Shown piece by piece: positions 42,985 through 52,121 of a stretch of DNA of 63,966 bases; the first letter of the stretch is position 1, and every line of letters starts with the position of its first letter. Position numbers and translations under genes: made by a program. This DNA comes from Thermoproteota archaeon (GTDB lineage Archaea; Korarchaeota; Korarchaeia; Korarchaeales; Korarchaeaceae). Below the pieces are notes generated by a model that did no database searches, was not told the DNA's origin, and saw only the letters and a list, made by a program, of their open reading frames with translations. Location: contig JAOZFG010000018.1 in the NCBI GenBank assembly GCA_027491435.1, positions 1-63,966 on the forward strand, read 5' to 3'.

Positions 42985-44559
42985 ATGAATAAAATAGTCA
43001 TACTAAGTCAGGATGTACTAGTGAGGTCTCTCCTCAGGCTTAACGATAACCTAGAGAAGATAAGAGGATCTAAGGTGGTTATTCCCTCCTGGGTGCTCTC
43101 AGAACTGGAAGGGAAGTCGGCTAAAGGGGACAGATTCGCCTTAGGAGGGCTAAACGAGATTGTTTGGCTCAGGAAGATCGCGGAGCAAGGAGTCATAGAG
43201 TCGGTGGAGGTAAGGGAGTCTAAAGATAAGGGGGTGGAATCCCTAGCTAATCTGGCCAGCTCTATGGGTGGGAAAGTGGTTACAGGAGACAGGGTCACAG
43301 CCCTTGCCCTTATGGCCAGGGGAGTTGAAGTCCTCTACATAGGGCCATTAGGGGAGGGTCTCTCCATATCCAAATACTTCGATGAGTACACCATGAGCGT
43401 TCATCTTAAGGAAGGAGCCCCTCCCATGGCCAAAAGGGGAACTCCTGGAAACTTCGAGCTCGTTAAACTCTCGAAAGAACCCCTTTCAGAGTACGAGCTG
43501 AGGTCCATGGCCTATGAGATACTAGAAAAGGCCAAGACTGACCCGAACGCTTTCGTGGAAATTGAGCACAAAGACGCTTACATAATACAGATAGGGAGCT
43601 TTAGGATTTTATTGGCCTTTCCTCCCTTCTCTGACGGGTTAGAGATCACTGTAGTTAGGCCCCTGGTTAAGGTAACCCTGGACGACTACAACCTGAGCGA
43701 AAAATTGAAGGAGAGGCTTAGGGAAAGGGCCGAGGGCATAGTGATAGCTGGACCGCCCGGCGCTGGGAAAACTACCTTCGCTAGTGCCCTAGCCGAGTTC
43801 TATAGGAGCAGGGGCAGAATCGTCAAGACTCTGGAGTCACCCAGGGATCTGCAGGTGGGTCCGGAGATAACTCAGTACGGCAGGCTAAACGGCTCATTTG
43901 AGAATACAGCAGACCTATTGCTCCTAGTTAGACCTGACTACGTTATATTCGATGAAATGAGGAAGACTCAGGACTTCAAGATATTCGTGGACATGAGGCT
44001 GGCAGGGGTGGGCATGATAGGAGTGGTCCATTGCGGCTTTCCAATAGAGGCAATACAGAGATTTATAGGCAGGGTGGACTTGGGCGTGCTTCCTCACGTG
44101 GTCGACACCCTGATATTCATAAAGGACGGTAGGGTTCAGAAGGTATACAGCCTCAAGATCGTGGTGAAGATGCCGTCGGGCATGAAAGACGTTTCGTTGG
44201 CTAGGCCAGTTGTCCTGGTCAAGGACTTCGAAAGCGGCAACGTGGAGTATGAGATATACACCTTCGGGGATGAGATAGTGGTCATGCCTCTCAAGAAGCC
44301 CTCTCAGGAGGAGGCCATAACCGTGGAGGTCCCTGTCAAGTACAGGCTCAGGAAGAGGAAGCACACGATAATCCTAGAATTAGGGCCAGAGATGGCCAAC
44401 ACAGAGGTAACCCTCTACTCGGGTTCAAGGGAGCTAGCCACTCTCACCACGGATTCCAAGGGGAGGATAGCCTTAGCCAGGGCCAGTCCTCTAGGAAGGA
44501 GGGTAGTTGAGGCGGCTAAATCTGATAACCTGAGGATCTTGCCCTCTAAAGGCGATTGA
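42985..44559 (+). CDS. PIN-domain ATPase (COG1855, PilT/VapC-type)
   Basis: This 524-residue archaeal protein joins an N-terminal PIN nuclease domain (KIVILSQDVLVRSLLRLNDN to GKVVTGDRVTALALMARG, with Asp residues) to a PilT/secretion-type ATPase (Walker A GPPGAGKTTF near 257; VIFDEMRKTQDFKIF) and a C-terminal KH-like region (ITVEVPVKYRLRKRKHTIILE). It is conserved in archaea, but its RNA or protein target is unknown. A CCTTATATGG box precedes it. It converges on nadM, overlapping by 14 nt. Confidence 0.88.
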   Translation: MNKIVILSQDVLVRSLLRLNDNLEKIRGSKVVIPSWVLSELEGKSAKGDRFALGGLNEIVWLRKIAEQGVIESVEVRESKDKGVESLANLASSMGGKVVTGDRVTALALMARGVEVLYIGPLGEGLSISKYFDEYTMSVHLKEGAPPMAKRGTPGNFELVKLSKEPLSEYELRSMAYEILEKAKTDPNAFVEIEHKDAYIIQIGSFRILLAFPPFSDGLEITVVRPLVKVTLDDYNLSEKLKERLRERAEGIVIAGPPGAGKTTFASALAEFYRSRGRIVKTLESPRDLQVGPEITQYGRLNGSFENTADLLLLVRPDYVIFDEMRKTQDFKIFVDMRLAGVGMIGVVHCGFPIEAIQRFIGRVDLGVLPHVVDTLIFIKDGRVQKVYSLKIVVKMPSGMKDVSLARPVVLVKDFESGNVEYEIYTFGDEIVVMPLKKPSQEEAITVEVPVKYRLRKRKHTIILELGPEMANTEVTLYSGSRELATLTTDSKGRIALARASPLGRRVVEAAKSDNLRILPSKGD

Positions 44560-45100
44560 TCTTCTTTTGCTTATAGTATATCTTTTTTATCCTGCTTTCC
44601 AGGTCTATCTCAATGAGGAAATCCCTCACCGAGGGGGGTACCAAGAGCTTCCAGTGATCATCTCCCTTCAACATTAGCTCCCTTATCTTGGTGGCCTCGT
44701 AGAGGTCCCTCCTGTGGAAGGGTATACCCTCCACCTTAAGCCCAACGGCCCTCAAATCCTTTACCGTCTCTGGGTCGTTTGAGAAGGCTATGTCCACCCT
44801 AGGCACCCTGTCCAAGACAAGCTCACCCCACACTTCCTCGGGAGACTCGGTATCAGGCACTGAGGAGAGGTAAATCCTCTTCATGTTGAACCCCTCCCTC
44901 CTTAAAGCCCTGACTATCATCTCCATTCTCTCATCGCAGGACATGGGGTTTCTAGGCTCACAGCAATACTGCGAGCTCCCTATAGCGATAACGAGCTCGT
45001 CGGTCTTGGACAGAGCGTATTTAAAAGCGTGGAGGTGTCCGTAATGCAGCGGTTGAAACCTGCCAACTATCAGTGACCTGGTAGGCCTTTTCACCCTCAC
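44546..45100 (-). CDS. nadM: Nicotinamide-nucleotide adenylyltransferase NadM
   Basis: NadM makes NAD+ from NMN and ATP. The 184-residue protein has the nucleotidyltransferase motif GRFQPLHYGHL and the late YEATKIRELMLKGDDHWKLLVPPSV segment, with FSNDPETVKDL, as in archaeal NadM. It is the last gene after Nudix, separated by 33 nt, and probably part of the cofactor block. Confidence 0.9.
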   Translation of the reverse strand: MRVKRPTRSLIVGRFQPLHYGHLHAFKYALSKTDELVIAIGSSQYCCEPRNPMSCDERMEMIVRALRREGFNMKRIYLSSVPDTESPEEVWGELVLDRVPRVDIAFSNDPETVKDLRAVGLKVEGIPFHRRDLYEATKIRELMLKGDDHWKLLVPPSVRDFLIEIDLESRIKKIYYKQKKINRL

Positions 45101-45133
45101 ACCCTTGCAAGCCGTACTGGGTTCGAAAAATAA

Positions 45134-45880
45134 TTAACTTTCACTGTCTTCCGGACTCTCCCCCTCGATTATCTCGGTAATTTCATCAACTATAAGGTCC
45201 TCTGGTAGGTCTTCCTCAAGCAGCTGGTACTTATCATAATCCTGCTTTCTAATATCAAGCTCCCTTCCTCGCAAACTTATTGCTTCCCTGGAAGGGTGCA
45301 TCTCCACCTCCACCATAGCCCTAGCCAAGTTCTCCGCTGTGGCTTCGTGCAGTATTATTATGGAGCCGTTCCTAAGCTTCAAAATGACTCTCTTGTGTTT
45401 GTGTCCCCTGGGCACCCCTATTAGTACCCTATCCACGTCCCTATTCCTTATACTTATCCTGAAACCAGAGGCGAGGGACTCTATGAGCTTTCTAGTGGAA
45501 TCGGCAAGCTTTAACTTGAGGGCGTGATTTAACTCCACCCACCTGACCTCTTTCACATCTCCCCCAGGTCTAAGCCTGCCTCCAACCTGTTTACACAGCA
45601 GGTCCACAAGCACGTAGTGGTACTTAACCTTCCCATCAGGGTCCCTCACCAGGACTGTGTCCGCGTAGATGGGGTAGAGGGGCACCACCTCCAAGCCCGT
45701 CTCCTCGAGCATTTCCCTTCTAACCGCCTCTTCAAGAGTCTCACCTAGCTCTACTAGCCCGCCGGGCACGGCCCAATAACCCCTACCTGGCTCGGTCTTT
45801 CTCCTGGCCAGGAGGATTTTGCCGTTCCTAAGGAGAACCCCTCCCACCCCTGGCAGGGGATGATTTGGGTACTCCCTCAC
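45134..45880 (-). CDS. Nudix hydrolase with a C-terminal extension
   Basis: The N-terminal half (about 1-135) is a Nudix domain with the catalytic GLVELGETLEEAVRREMLEETGLEV motif. The C-terminal half of about 110 residues (RISIRNRDVDRVLIGVPRGH and onwards, ending acidic) is not typical of Nudix enzymes and I do not recognise it. Total length is 248 residues. The gene lies 4 nt after the type II PanK gene and before nadM, so nucleotide-linked cofactors (ADP-ribose, NADH or CoA) are reasonable substrates, but specificity cannot be read. Confidence 0.87.
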   Translation of the reverse strand: MREYPNHPLPGVGGVLLRNGKILLARRKTEPGRGYWAVPGGLVELGETLEEAVRREMLEETGLEVVPLYPIYADTVLVRDPDGKVKYHYVLVDLLCKQVGGRLRPGGDVKEVRWVELNHALKLKLADSTRKLIESLASGFRISIRNRDVDRVLIGVPRGHKHKRVILKLRNGSIIILHEATAENLARAMVEVEMHPSREAISLRGRELDIRKQDYDKYQLLEEDLPEDLIVDEITEIIEGESPEDSES

Positions 45881-45884
45881 CTTA

Positions 45885-46745
45885 TCACCCTACCAGAGAT
45901 GATTTATCTGTCAGCAACCTGAGGGCAGCCCCTATGGCAGTGGCGAACTGAGGATCCTTTGGTACTGTAGCTTTCCCTCCGAACAACCTTATGGGCTTGA
46001 GTATGGCCCTTAACACGGGCTCATGTGTGACCAGACCTCCAACTAGTATTATCCTATCATGTAACCCCACGGATTTGGCAGCGAAGAAAGACACCGTCCC
46101 TATAACTTGCCCGACCATGTTCACTAGGCCAGCAGCGACGTCCTCCGGCGAAACAACATCACCAACTTTGCCGAAGTTGGAGGCCGTCACGTCGGGCGTT
46201 AAAAGACCGATGGGACCACCTACTATATCGCCCACGGTAAGGTCTACGTTCCTCGGATCTCCTTTAGAGGCGAGCTCTATTATTGAGTTAACGTTGGTCC
46301 TCCTGAGGAGCAATCTCCCTAAGCCGGATAAGGTGCCCGCACCGACGCCGGTTCCTCCCAAGTGTCTAACCAGAGTCCTGTTACCGTCTCGCCTCACCTC
46401 AACTATAGCGGTTCCGGTACCTGCGCTGACTACCACCCCCTCGTTAGTTCCCGATAGAAAGAGACCTCCCACGCCTACAGCTTCTATCTCATCTATTTCC
46501 ACGACGTCCAACCCCAGAATCTTAGGTGGTAGGGGCTTAGTCTTCCCTCCACTAGAAGCTATGGCTTCAACTTCAGACATCAAAATGCCTAACTCGGATA
46601 GTAGCTTGCCTATAGCTCCTGCAGCTGCAGCTAACGGATCTGATGCCACCACGACCGTTTTACCGTATATCTTAGACTCAGAGATTAGCACGGCCTTAGT
46701 GGTGGTTCCTCCCATGTCAAGGCCCACTATCAGCATTTCAACCAC
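45885..46745 (-). CDS. coaW: Type II pantothenate kinase (PanK II / Fumble family)
   Basis: PanK phosphorylates pantothenate, the first step from vitamin B5 to CoA. The 286-residue protein has the ASKHA phosphate-1 motif GLDMGGTTTKAV (D10), the PanK II marker VSAGTGTAIVEV, HLGGTGVGAGTLSGLGRLLL, DLTVGDIVGGPIGLL and DVTASNFG, close to eukaryotic and Staphylococcus PanK II. Most archaea instead use pantoate kinase plus phosphopantothenate synthetase. It lies in an operon 3 nt after an ECF S component, which suggests pantothenate uptake. Confidence 0.88.
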   Translation of the reverse strand: MVEMLIVGLDMGGTTTKAVLISESKIYGKTVVVASDPLAAAAGAIGKLLSELGILMSEVEAIASSGGKTKPLPPKILGLDVVEIDEIEAVGVGGLFLSGTNEGVVVSAGTGTAIVEVRRDGNRTLVRHLGGTGVGAGTLSGLGRLLLRRTNVNSIIELASKGDPRNVDLTVGDIVGGPIGLLTPDVTASNFGKVGDVVSPEDVAAGLVNMVGQVIGTVSFFAAKSVGLHDRIILVGGLVTHEPVLRAILKPIRLFGGKATVPKDPQFATAIGAALRLLTDKSSLVG

Positions 46746-46748
46746 TTC

Positions 46749-47300
46749 CTAACGGGTAGAGGCCTCCTGTAACTTAGCCCTCATAACCTTACTAACTATG
46801 GGGGGGACCAGCACGTAAGCGAATGGGAGCTCCCAGGCGAAGGTCGTGAACCCTATTATCATTGCAGCCTCAAAGCTAAGTGGGGTAACCTCCTTCTGGA
46901 ATGGTAGGGGAAAGGCCTGGCTCCAGGCCAAGAGCCCCAAACCTATTATCACGTGACCGACGAGCAAGCCTAGGGTGACTGCGATAAGATACCTCCTGAA
47001 GGAGTACTTCTCCTTACCCGCTAGCTCGCCCACTATGTAGAACCCTATGAAGTTAGAGGTCACTCCCACGCTTAGGCTTAAGAGGGCGTTCCCGTGAGTC
47101 ATCATGTCTGAGATAAATATCCCTATAGCCGCTGACAACCCGCCCACTAAGCCACCGTACAAACACGAAATCGTTGCAGGAACGACTACAGCAGGCCAAA
47201 ACCTGACTCCATAGAAAGTCAGTCCTAGATAGGTCAGATAGCCGACAATAGCGTATAGGGCTCCCCCTATTGAGGAAATCACAAGCTCTTTTGTGCTCAT
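46749..47300 (-). CDS. ECF-type transporter substrate-binding (S) component, possibly for pantothenate
   Basis: This 183-residue protein has about six membrane helices, with YAIVGYLTYLGLTFYGVRFWP and the small-residue helix GGLVGGLSAAIGIFISDMMTHG typical of ECF S components. Energising ATPase and T subunits are not in this window and may be shared modules elsewhere. Its tight linkage to PanK II points to pantothenate as substrate; this is inference. A TATA-like ACATAAATAATAGG (minus strand, about 47324-47337) lies upstream of ATG 47300. Confidence 0.75.
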   Translation of the reverse strand: MSTKELVISSIGGALYAIVGYLTYLGLTFYGVRFWPAVVVPATISCLYGGLVGGLSAAIGIFISDMMTHGNALLSLSVGVTSNFIGFYIVGELAGKEKYSFRRYLIAVTLGLLVGHVIIGLGLLAWSQAFPLPFQKEVTPLSFEAAMIIGFTTFAWELPFAYVLVPPIVSKVMRAKLQEASTR

Positions 47301-47378
47301 GAGCCCCCCCGAATTCCAGGAGGCCTATTATTTATGTAACTCTCCCAACAGTTATATTGCTGTGAACTCTACTAGCTC

Positions 47379-48398
47379 GTGTCGATGGTCCTAACCGGCA
47401 GGCAGGTCGTCAGGATCACCAGGGAGAGTGGAGTGCCTTTAATGGGAAGCGTAGCCTTTGGTCTAGTTGACAGAGGGACGAACCTGATACAGGTCAGGCC
47501 AATATCAACATGCGCGTTCTCCTGCATATTCTGCTCTACAGATGCAGGTCCAAGGTCTCGAACTAGGAGATCAGAGTACGTAGTAGACCTAGACTACATG
47601 ATGGACTGGTTCTCGTCGGTAGTGGCCTATAAGAACGTGGACGACATAGAGGCCCACATAGACACTGTGGGAGATCCCTTTACCTACCCCCACATGGTGG
47701 AGCTCGTTGAAAGGATAAGAGAGATCCCTCAAGTCAAGGTTATCTCCGCCCAGACCCACGGCCCGCTTCTTACAGTTGATCTAGTCAAGTCCCTGGAGAG
47801 GGCTGGCATGGACAGGATAAACTTGAGCATAGATTCCCTCAATGAGGGGAGGGCCAGATACCTGTCGGGGAGTCCGTGGTTTAAGCTGGATAAGGTGCTA
47901 AAGGTGGCTGAAGAGATAGCCAAAAGCTCAATAGACTTGTTGATAGCTCCCGTATGGGTTCCTGGGATAAATGACGAGGACATACCCAAACTGATCGAGT
48001 TTGCCCTAAAAATAGGTGCTGGGAAGAGGTGGCCTCCTCTAGGAATCCAGAAGTACGAGGTTTACAAAGGAGGCAGGAAACCCAAGGGGGTTAGGCCCAT
48101 GTCTTGGAGGGAGTTCTACAGAAGGTTGAGGGAGTATGAGGAGGAGTTCGGAGTAAAGCTGATTCTCAGGAGGGAGGACTTCGGCATCAGGGACGTAAAA
48201 CCAGTGCCTAAGACCATGAGAAAAGGGGAGACCGTCATGGCTAAGGTGGTTCTCCCTGGCTGGAGAAGGGGGGAAAGCCTAGCTATTGCCAGAAAGAGGG
48301 TGATAACGGTGTTAGGAGAATTTCCTATAGGAGTTGAACTCAAACTGAGGGTAATCAGGGATAGGGATGGCATCTACTACGGCAGGCCCATAAGATGA
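47379..48398 (+). CDS. Radical SAM protein (COG2100-like)
   Basis: This 339-residue archaeal radical SAM protein carries the cluster motif CAFSCIFCS (C-x3-C-x2-C) at about residues 42-50, a TIM-barrel region (AHIDTVGDPFTYPHMVELV, DRINLSIDSLNEGRARYL) and a C-terminal TRAM-like segment (TVMAKVVLPGWRRGESLA and after). A CAGTTATATTG box precedes it. The substrate is unknown, perhaps a tRNA or protein modification. Confidence 0.83.
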   Translation: MSMVLTGRQVVRITRESGVPLMGSVAFGLVDRGTNLIQVRPISTCAFSCIFCSTDAGPRSRTRRSEYVVDLDYMMDWFSSVVAYKNVDDIEAHIDTVGDPFTYPHMVELVERIREIPQVKVISAQTHGPLLTVDLVKSLERAGMDRINLSIDSLNEGRARYLSGSPWFKLDKVLKVAEEIAKSSIDLLIAPVWVPGINDEDIPKLIEFALKIGAGKRWPPLGIQKYEVYKGGRKPKGVRPMSWREFYRRLREYEEEFGVKLILRREDFGIRDVKPVPKTMRKGETVMAKVVLPGWRRGESLAIARKRVITVLGEFPIGVELKLRVIRDRDGIYYGRPIR

Positions 48399-48468
48399 TC
48401 TATTGCCGTAGCTAAAAGGAACGAATATAAGTGAGATTTACAAGGAGGTCTGACTATAAGCCTAGGGG

Positions 48469-49956
48469 ATGAAGTTGGAGGAGATATCGCTCAGCCCTGG
48501 TGAGATAAGGCTTCTTAAGCTCTTAATAGATTATGGGGGCACATCCAGGCTCGATGATCTGCCCTTGGACAAGAGCAAGGTTTCGGCTTGGGCTTTCCTC
48601 CTCAGGGACAGGGGAATCGTTGAGGTGAGGGAGGAATCCAGGATCTACTACAAGCTGACTGAGAGAGGTCTGAGACACTTAACCGAAGGCCTGCCGGAGG
48701 AGAAGCTGATCAGAGAGTTAAAGTTAGCAGGTGGGGAGGCCCCTATAAACGTGCTCAGAGAGAAGCTAGGTGAAGAGTTCAACGTTGCAGTAGGGGAAGC
48801 CAAGAGGAAGGACTTAATACAGATAAGCGACGGCAAGGTCAGGCTTCAAGGTGATGATATCCCAGAGAGAAAGGTAATTGAGGCCCTAGGGAAAGAGGGT
48901 AAGTCTCAGCTGGATTGGGTGGATAAAGGCCTCATAGATAGGCTTAAGAGGAGGGGGCTCATTGAAGCGGAGGAGGAAAGGTCGTACGTCGTTATCTTAA
49001 CTGAGCTGGGAAGGAGGATAGCCTCTGGCGAAGTTTCCGTAGTAGAGGAGGTAGGGAAGCTTACGAGGGATCTCATTATCGCTGGAGAATGGAAGAAAAA
49101 GAGGTTGAAGAGGTACGACTTGAAGGCCGAGCCTCCCCTCGTGATAGCTGGGAAGCCCCACCCATATCAAGAGTTCTTAGAGGAGGTAAGGGAGATACTG
49201 ATAGGCATGGGGTTCGTAGAAGTTAAGAGCCCCATAGTGGAAGCCGAGTTCTGGAACTTCGACGTGCTTTTCCAGGCCCAGGATCACCCTGCTAGAGAAG
49301 TTCACGACTCTTATCAGGTGAAAGTTCCGTCAAGACCAGCTGATTTGAGTAAATACGGGCAACTGGTCGAGAAGGTTAGTAAGACCCATGAAAACGGGTG
49401 GATCACGGGATCCAGGGGTTGGGAGTACAAGTGGAGCTTTGACATAGCCAGGAGGCTCATGTTGAGGTCTCAGATGACAGCCGCCTCAGCCAGGACGTTG
49501 GCTTCGGGTCTCCCTGTCCCCTACAAGATATTCGCTATAGACAAGGTGTTCAGGCCCGAAACTCCTGACAAGACCCACGCCATAGAGTTCCATCAATGCG
49601 AAGGCGTAGTCTTAGCAGAGAACATGAGCGTTAGACACTTGATGGGCTTTCTAGCCGAGTTTGCCAAACAGCTGGGCTTTGATCAGGTCAAGTTCAGGCC
49701 CGCTTATTTCCCCTTTACGGAGCCAAGCGTGGAGGCCTACGTCAAGCACCCGGAATTAGGTTGGATAGAAATAGCCGGATCCGGCATGTTCAGACCTGAG
49801 ATGATGATCCCCCTAGGGTACGAGTACCCCAGGGTTCAAGCTCTTGCCTGGGGGATAGGAATAGGCAGGCTGGCCATGATGAGGCTGGGCATAGATGACA
49901 TAAGGGAGCTCCACTCCCAGAACCTGGAGTTCCTGAGAAATTCCAGGGTGAGATGA
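48469..49956 (+). CDS. pheS: Phenylalanyl-tRNA synthetase alpha subunit
   Basis: PheS is the catalytic subunit of PheRS. The 495-residue protein has an N-terminal winged-helix array (about 1-220) typical of archaeal/eukaryotic PheS. The class II core follows, with HPYQEFLEEVREILIGMGF, the QDHPAREVHDSY motif, motif 2 region KIFAIDKVFRPE..THAIEFHQCEG and a final AWGIGIGRLAMMRLGIDDIREL (motif 3). ATG 48469 has CTAGGGG upstream. pheT begins directly after its stop. Confidence 0.95.
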   Translation: MKLEEISLSPGEIRLLKLLIDYGGTSRLDDLPLDKSKVSAWAFLLRDRGIVEVREESRIYYKLTERGLRHLTEGLPEEKLIRELKLAGGEAPINVLREKLGEEFNVAVGEAKRKDLIQISDGKVRLQGDDIPERKVIEALGKEGKSQLDWVDKGLIDRLKRRGLIEAEEERSYVVILTELGRRIASGEVSVVEEVGKLTRDLIIAGEWKKKRLKRYDLKAEPPLVIAGKPHPYQEFLEEVREILIGMGFVEVKSPIVEAEFWNFDVLFQAQDHPAREVHDSYQVKVPSRPADLSKYGQLVEKVSKTHENGWITGSRGWEYKWSFDIARRLMLRSQMTAASARTLASGLPVPYKIFAIDKVFRPETPDKTHAIEFHQCEGVVLAENMSVRHLMGFLAEFAKQLGFDQVKFRPAYFPFTEPSVEAYVKHPELGWIEIAGSGMFRPEMMIPLGYEYPRVQALAWGIGIGRLAMMRLGIDDIRELHSQNLEFLRNSRVR

Positions 49957-51606
49957 ATGCCCGTAGTTACTTTTCCCAAGTCAGAGCTGGAGAGACTCCT
50001 TGGGGTTAAATTGGATGAGGATTACCTGGAGAACCTGCTAGAGGACACAAAGGTGAACTTGGAATCTTTCACTGAGGAAGAGGTGGAGTTCGAAATACCA
50101 GCCGACAGGATGGACTTGATTACGATAGAGGGCTTAGCTAGGATGTTAAAGGGGGTTATGGGCAGGGAGCTGGGTATCCCACATTACAAAGTAGTGAGGA
50201 GGTCTATAGAGACCAAGGTAAGTGAGAGCGTCAAGAAGGTTAGACCCTACGTAGTCGTGGGCTTGGTGAAGCACGTGGACCTCTCAACGGAGGAGAGCCT
50301 TATCTCCCTTATAGAAGCTCAAGAGAAGCTACACGACACCATAGGCAGAAACAGGAGAAGGGTGGCTATAGGCTTGCACGACTTCTCTAAGGTAACCCCC
50401 CCTATAGTGTATGACGCTAGGTCAGCTAGTGAAGTGGTGTTCACTCCCCTGGGGGAACCCTTCGAGATGACTGCCAAGGAGGTGCTGGAGCAGTTAGATA
50501 AGGGCAAGGAGTACGGTCATATAATCCGAAACCCAGAGGGCCTTGTCCCGCTCATACTGGACTCTGAGGACAACGTGTTGAGCATGCCTCCCATTATAAA
50601 CTCTGAGCTGACTAGGCTCACCCCAGGAATTAGGGACGTCCTGATAGACGTCACGGGGACCGACCTTAAGGCAGTGACCCAAGCTCTCAACATAATAGCT
50701 TACTCCTTGGCGGAGAGAGGGGGAGAGATACACACAAGCTCAGTAATCTATCCTGACGGCACAGAGCTAGAGACGCCGACTCCCACTTCAACGGAGGTGA
50801 AGGCAGAAATACCCTTCATAAGAAGCGTAGTAGGCCTTGACATCTCTGAAGAAGAGATTAAAGAGTCCCTCCTCAGGGCTAGGCTGGATGTCAAGTTAAG
50901 CGAGGGGCTGGTGGTCAGGGTTCCGCCGTACAGGAACGACTTCCTGCACCCGGTTGACGTGGCCGAGGAGGTAGCCATAACCTATGGACTAAATAGGCTG
51001 GGATACGAGCTTCCAAACAACGTCATGACCGTTGGAAGGAGACACCCTGTGGAAAAGGCCTCAACAAAGTACAGGGAGCTCATGATAGGCCTTGGGTATC
51101 AAGAGGTCCTTAACTACATAATGACGAGCAAGGAAGCTCTGTTCACCTCCATTGGTAGGCCTGAAAGGCCCGTGGTGGAGGTGGCCAATCCCGTGTCAGA
51201 GAGCTACTCTGTGCTCAGAGATTCCTTGATCCCCGGGTTGCTCCACTTCCTGTCCAAGAATACCCACGTCTCATATCCCCAAAAGATCTTCGAGATAGGG
51301 GACGTAGTCCTGGTGGATGAGAGCTCGGAGACCGGGGCCAGAGATGAGAGAAGGCTCGGGGCAGCTTACTCAGACATATCTGTTGGCTTCGAAGACGTGT
51401 ACTCCCACCTGAAGTTTCTAATGAGCTCTCTGGGGATTGAGATTAAGTTGGAGGAGCATAGCGAGCCTCCTTTACTTGAGGGCAGGTGCGCTAAGGTCCT
51501 AGCTAACGGTGATGAGGTGGGAGTGATCGGTGAAGTTAACCCTGAGGTGCTATTAAGGATCGGGATAACCAACCCGGTAGCCGTGTTTGAGGTGAAGGTT
51601 ATATGA
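49957..51606 (+). CDS. pheT: Phenylalanyl-tRNA synthetase beta subunit
   Basis: PheT carries B3/B4 editing and B5 domains. The 549-residue archaeal form has the B1-like start FPKSELERLLGVKLDEDYLE, the editing region (IGLHDFSKVTPPIVYDAR), B5-like segment VRVPPYRNDFLHPVDVAEEVAITYGLN and a catalytic-like C-terminal domain (ANPVSESYSVLRDSLIPGLL). It overlaps moaB by 4 nt. Confidence 0.95.
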   Translation: MPVVTFPKSELERLLGVKLDEDYLENLLEDTKVNLESFTEEEVEFEIPADRMDLITIEGLARMLKGVMGRELGIPHYKVVRRSIETKVSESVKKVRPYVVVGLVKHVDLSTEESLISLIEAQEKLHDTIGRNRRRVAIGLHDFSKVTPPIVYDARSASEVVFTPLGEPFEMTAKEVLEQLDKGKEYGHIIRNPEGLVPLILDSEDNVLSMPPIINSELTRLTPGIRDVLIDVTGTDLKAVTQALNIIAYSLAERGGEIHTSSVIYPDGTELETPTPTSTEVKAEIPFIRSVVGLDISEEEIKESLLRARLDVKLSEGLVVRVPPYRNDFLHPVDVAEEVAITYGLNRLGYELPNNVMTVGRRHPVEKASTKYRELMIGLGYQEVLNYIMTSKEALFTSIGRPERPVVEVANPVSESYSVLRDSLIPGLLHFLSKNTHVSYPQKIFEIGDVVLVDESSETGARDERRLGAAYSDISVGFEDVYSHLKFLMSSLGIEIKLEEHSEPPLLEGRCAKVLANGDEVGVIGEVNPEVLLRIGITNPVAVFEVKVI

Positions 51607-52121
51607 GCGTTCCCGCAGAACATAAGAAGCACGCTCCCAAGAAATTGTCCTTTTCAGTGTTTATAGTGAGCACCTCCAGGTCTAAGGGAACCGGCAAGGA
51701 GGACATCACCGGGGAGACGATAGAGGGGAAGTTGAAGGAGGCAGGCCACTCGGTGGTCAGGAGGGAGGTCATACCTGACGACGTGCACGAGATAAGGTCC
51801 GCCTTAATTAGGTCGGCAGGAGACTCTGACGTCATCATATTCTCAGGAGGCACTGGGGTTCACCCTGAGGACGTGACACCTGAAGCCTTACTACCTATGC
51901 TGGACAAGGAAATCCCGGGGTTCGGGGAGCTCTTCAGGTTTTTGAGCTATTCCACGGTGGGCAGCTCAGCTATGGCCAGCAGGGCCTTTGCGGGAGTCTA
52001 CAGGGGAAGGTTAGTGTTCGCGCTACCTGGCTCCCCAGACGCTGCTGAGCTGGCTCTCACCGAATTAATACTGCCTGAAGCCTCTCACCTGGTCTGGCTA
52101 GCGGGCTCTACTCGTAAATAA
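51603..52121 (+). CDS. moaB: Molybdenum cofactor biosynthesis protein MoaB (MogA/MoaB family)
   Basis: MoaB adenylates molybdopterin before metal insertion (in archaea often for tungsten). The 172-residue protein has FSVFIVSTSRSKGTGKEDITGE, VIIFSGGTGVHPEDVTPEAL and FALPGSPDAAELALTELI. It is coupled to pheT by overlap and converges on the fused moeA gene (14 nt overlap). Confidence 0.9.
   Translation: MSVPAEHKKHAPKKLSFSVFIVSTSRSKGTGKEDITGETIEGKLKEAGHSVVRREVIPDDVHEIRSALIRSAGDSDVIIFSGGTGVHPEDVTPEALLPMLDKEIPGFGELFRFLSYSTVGSSAMASRAFAGVYRGRLVFALPGSPDAAELALTELILPEASHLVWLAGSTRK

Noticed and set aside
45991-46752. 253-codon plus-strand frame opposite the PanK II gene
   Set aside because: Composition (Thr/Pro/Ser-rich, no family motif) is typical of an antisense shadow of a real gene.
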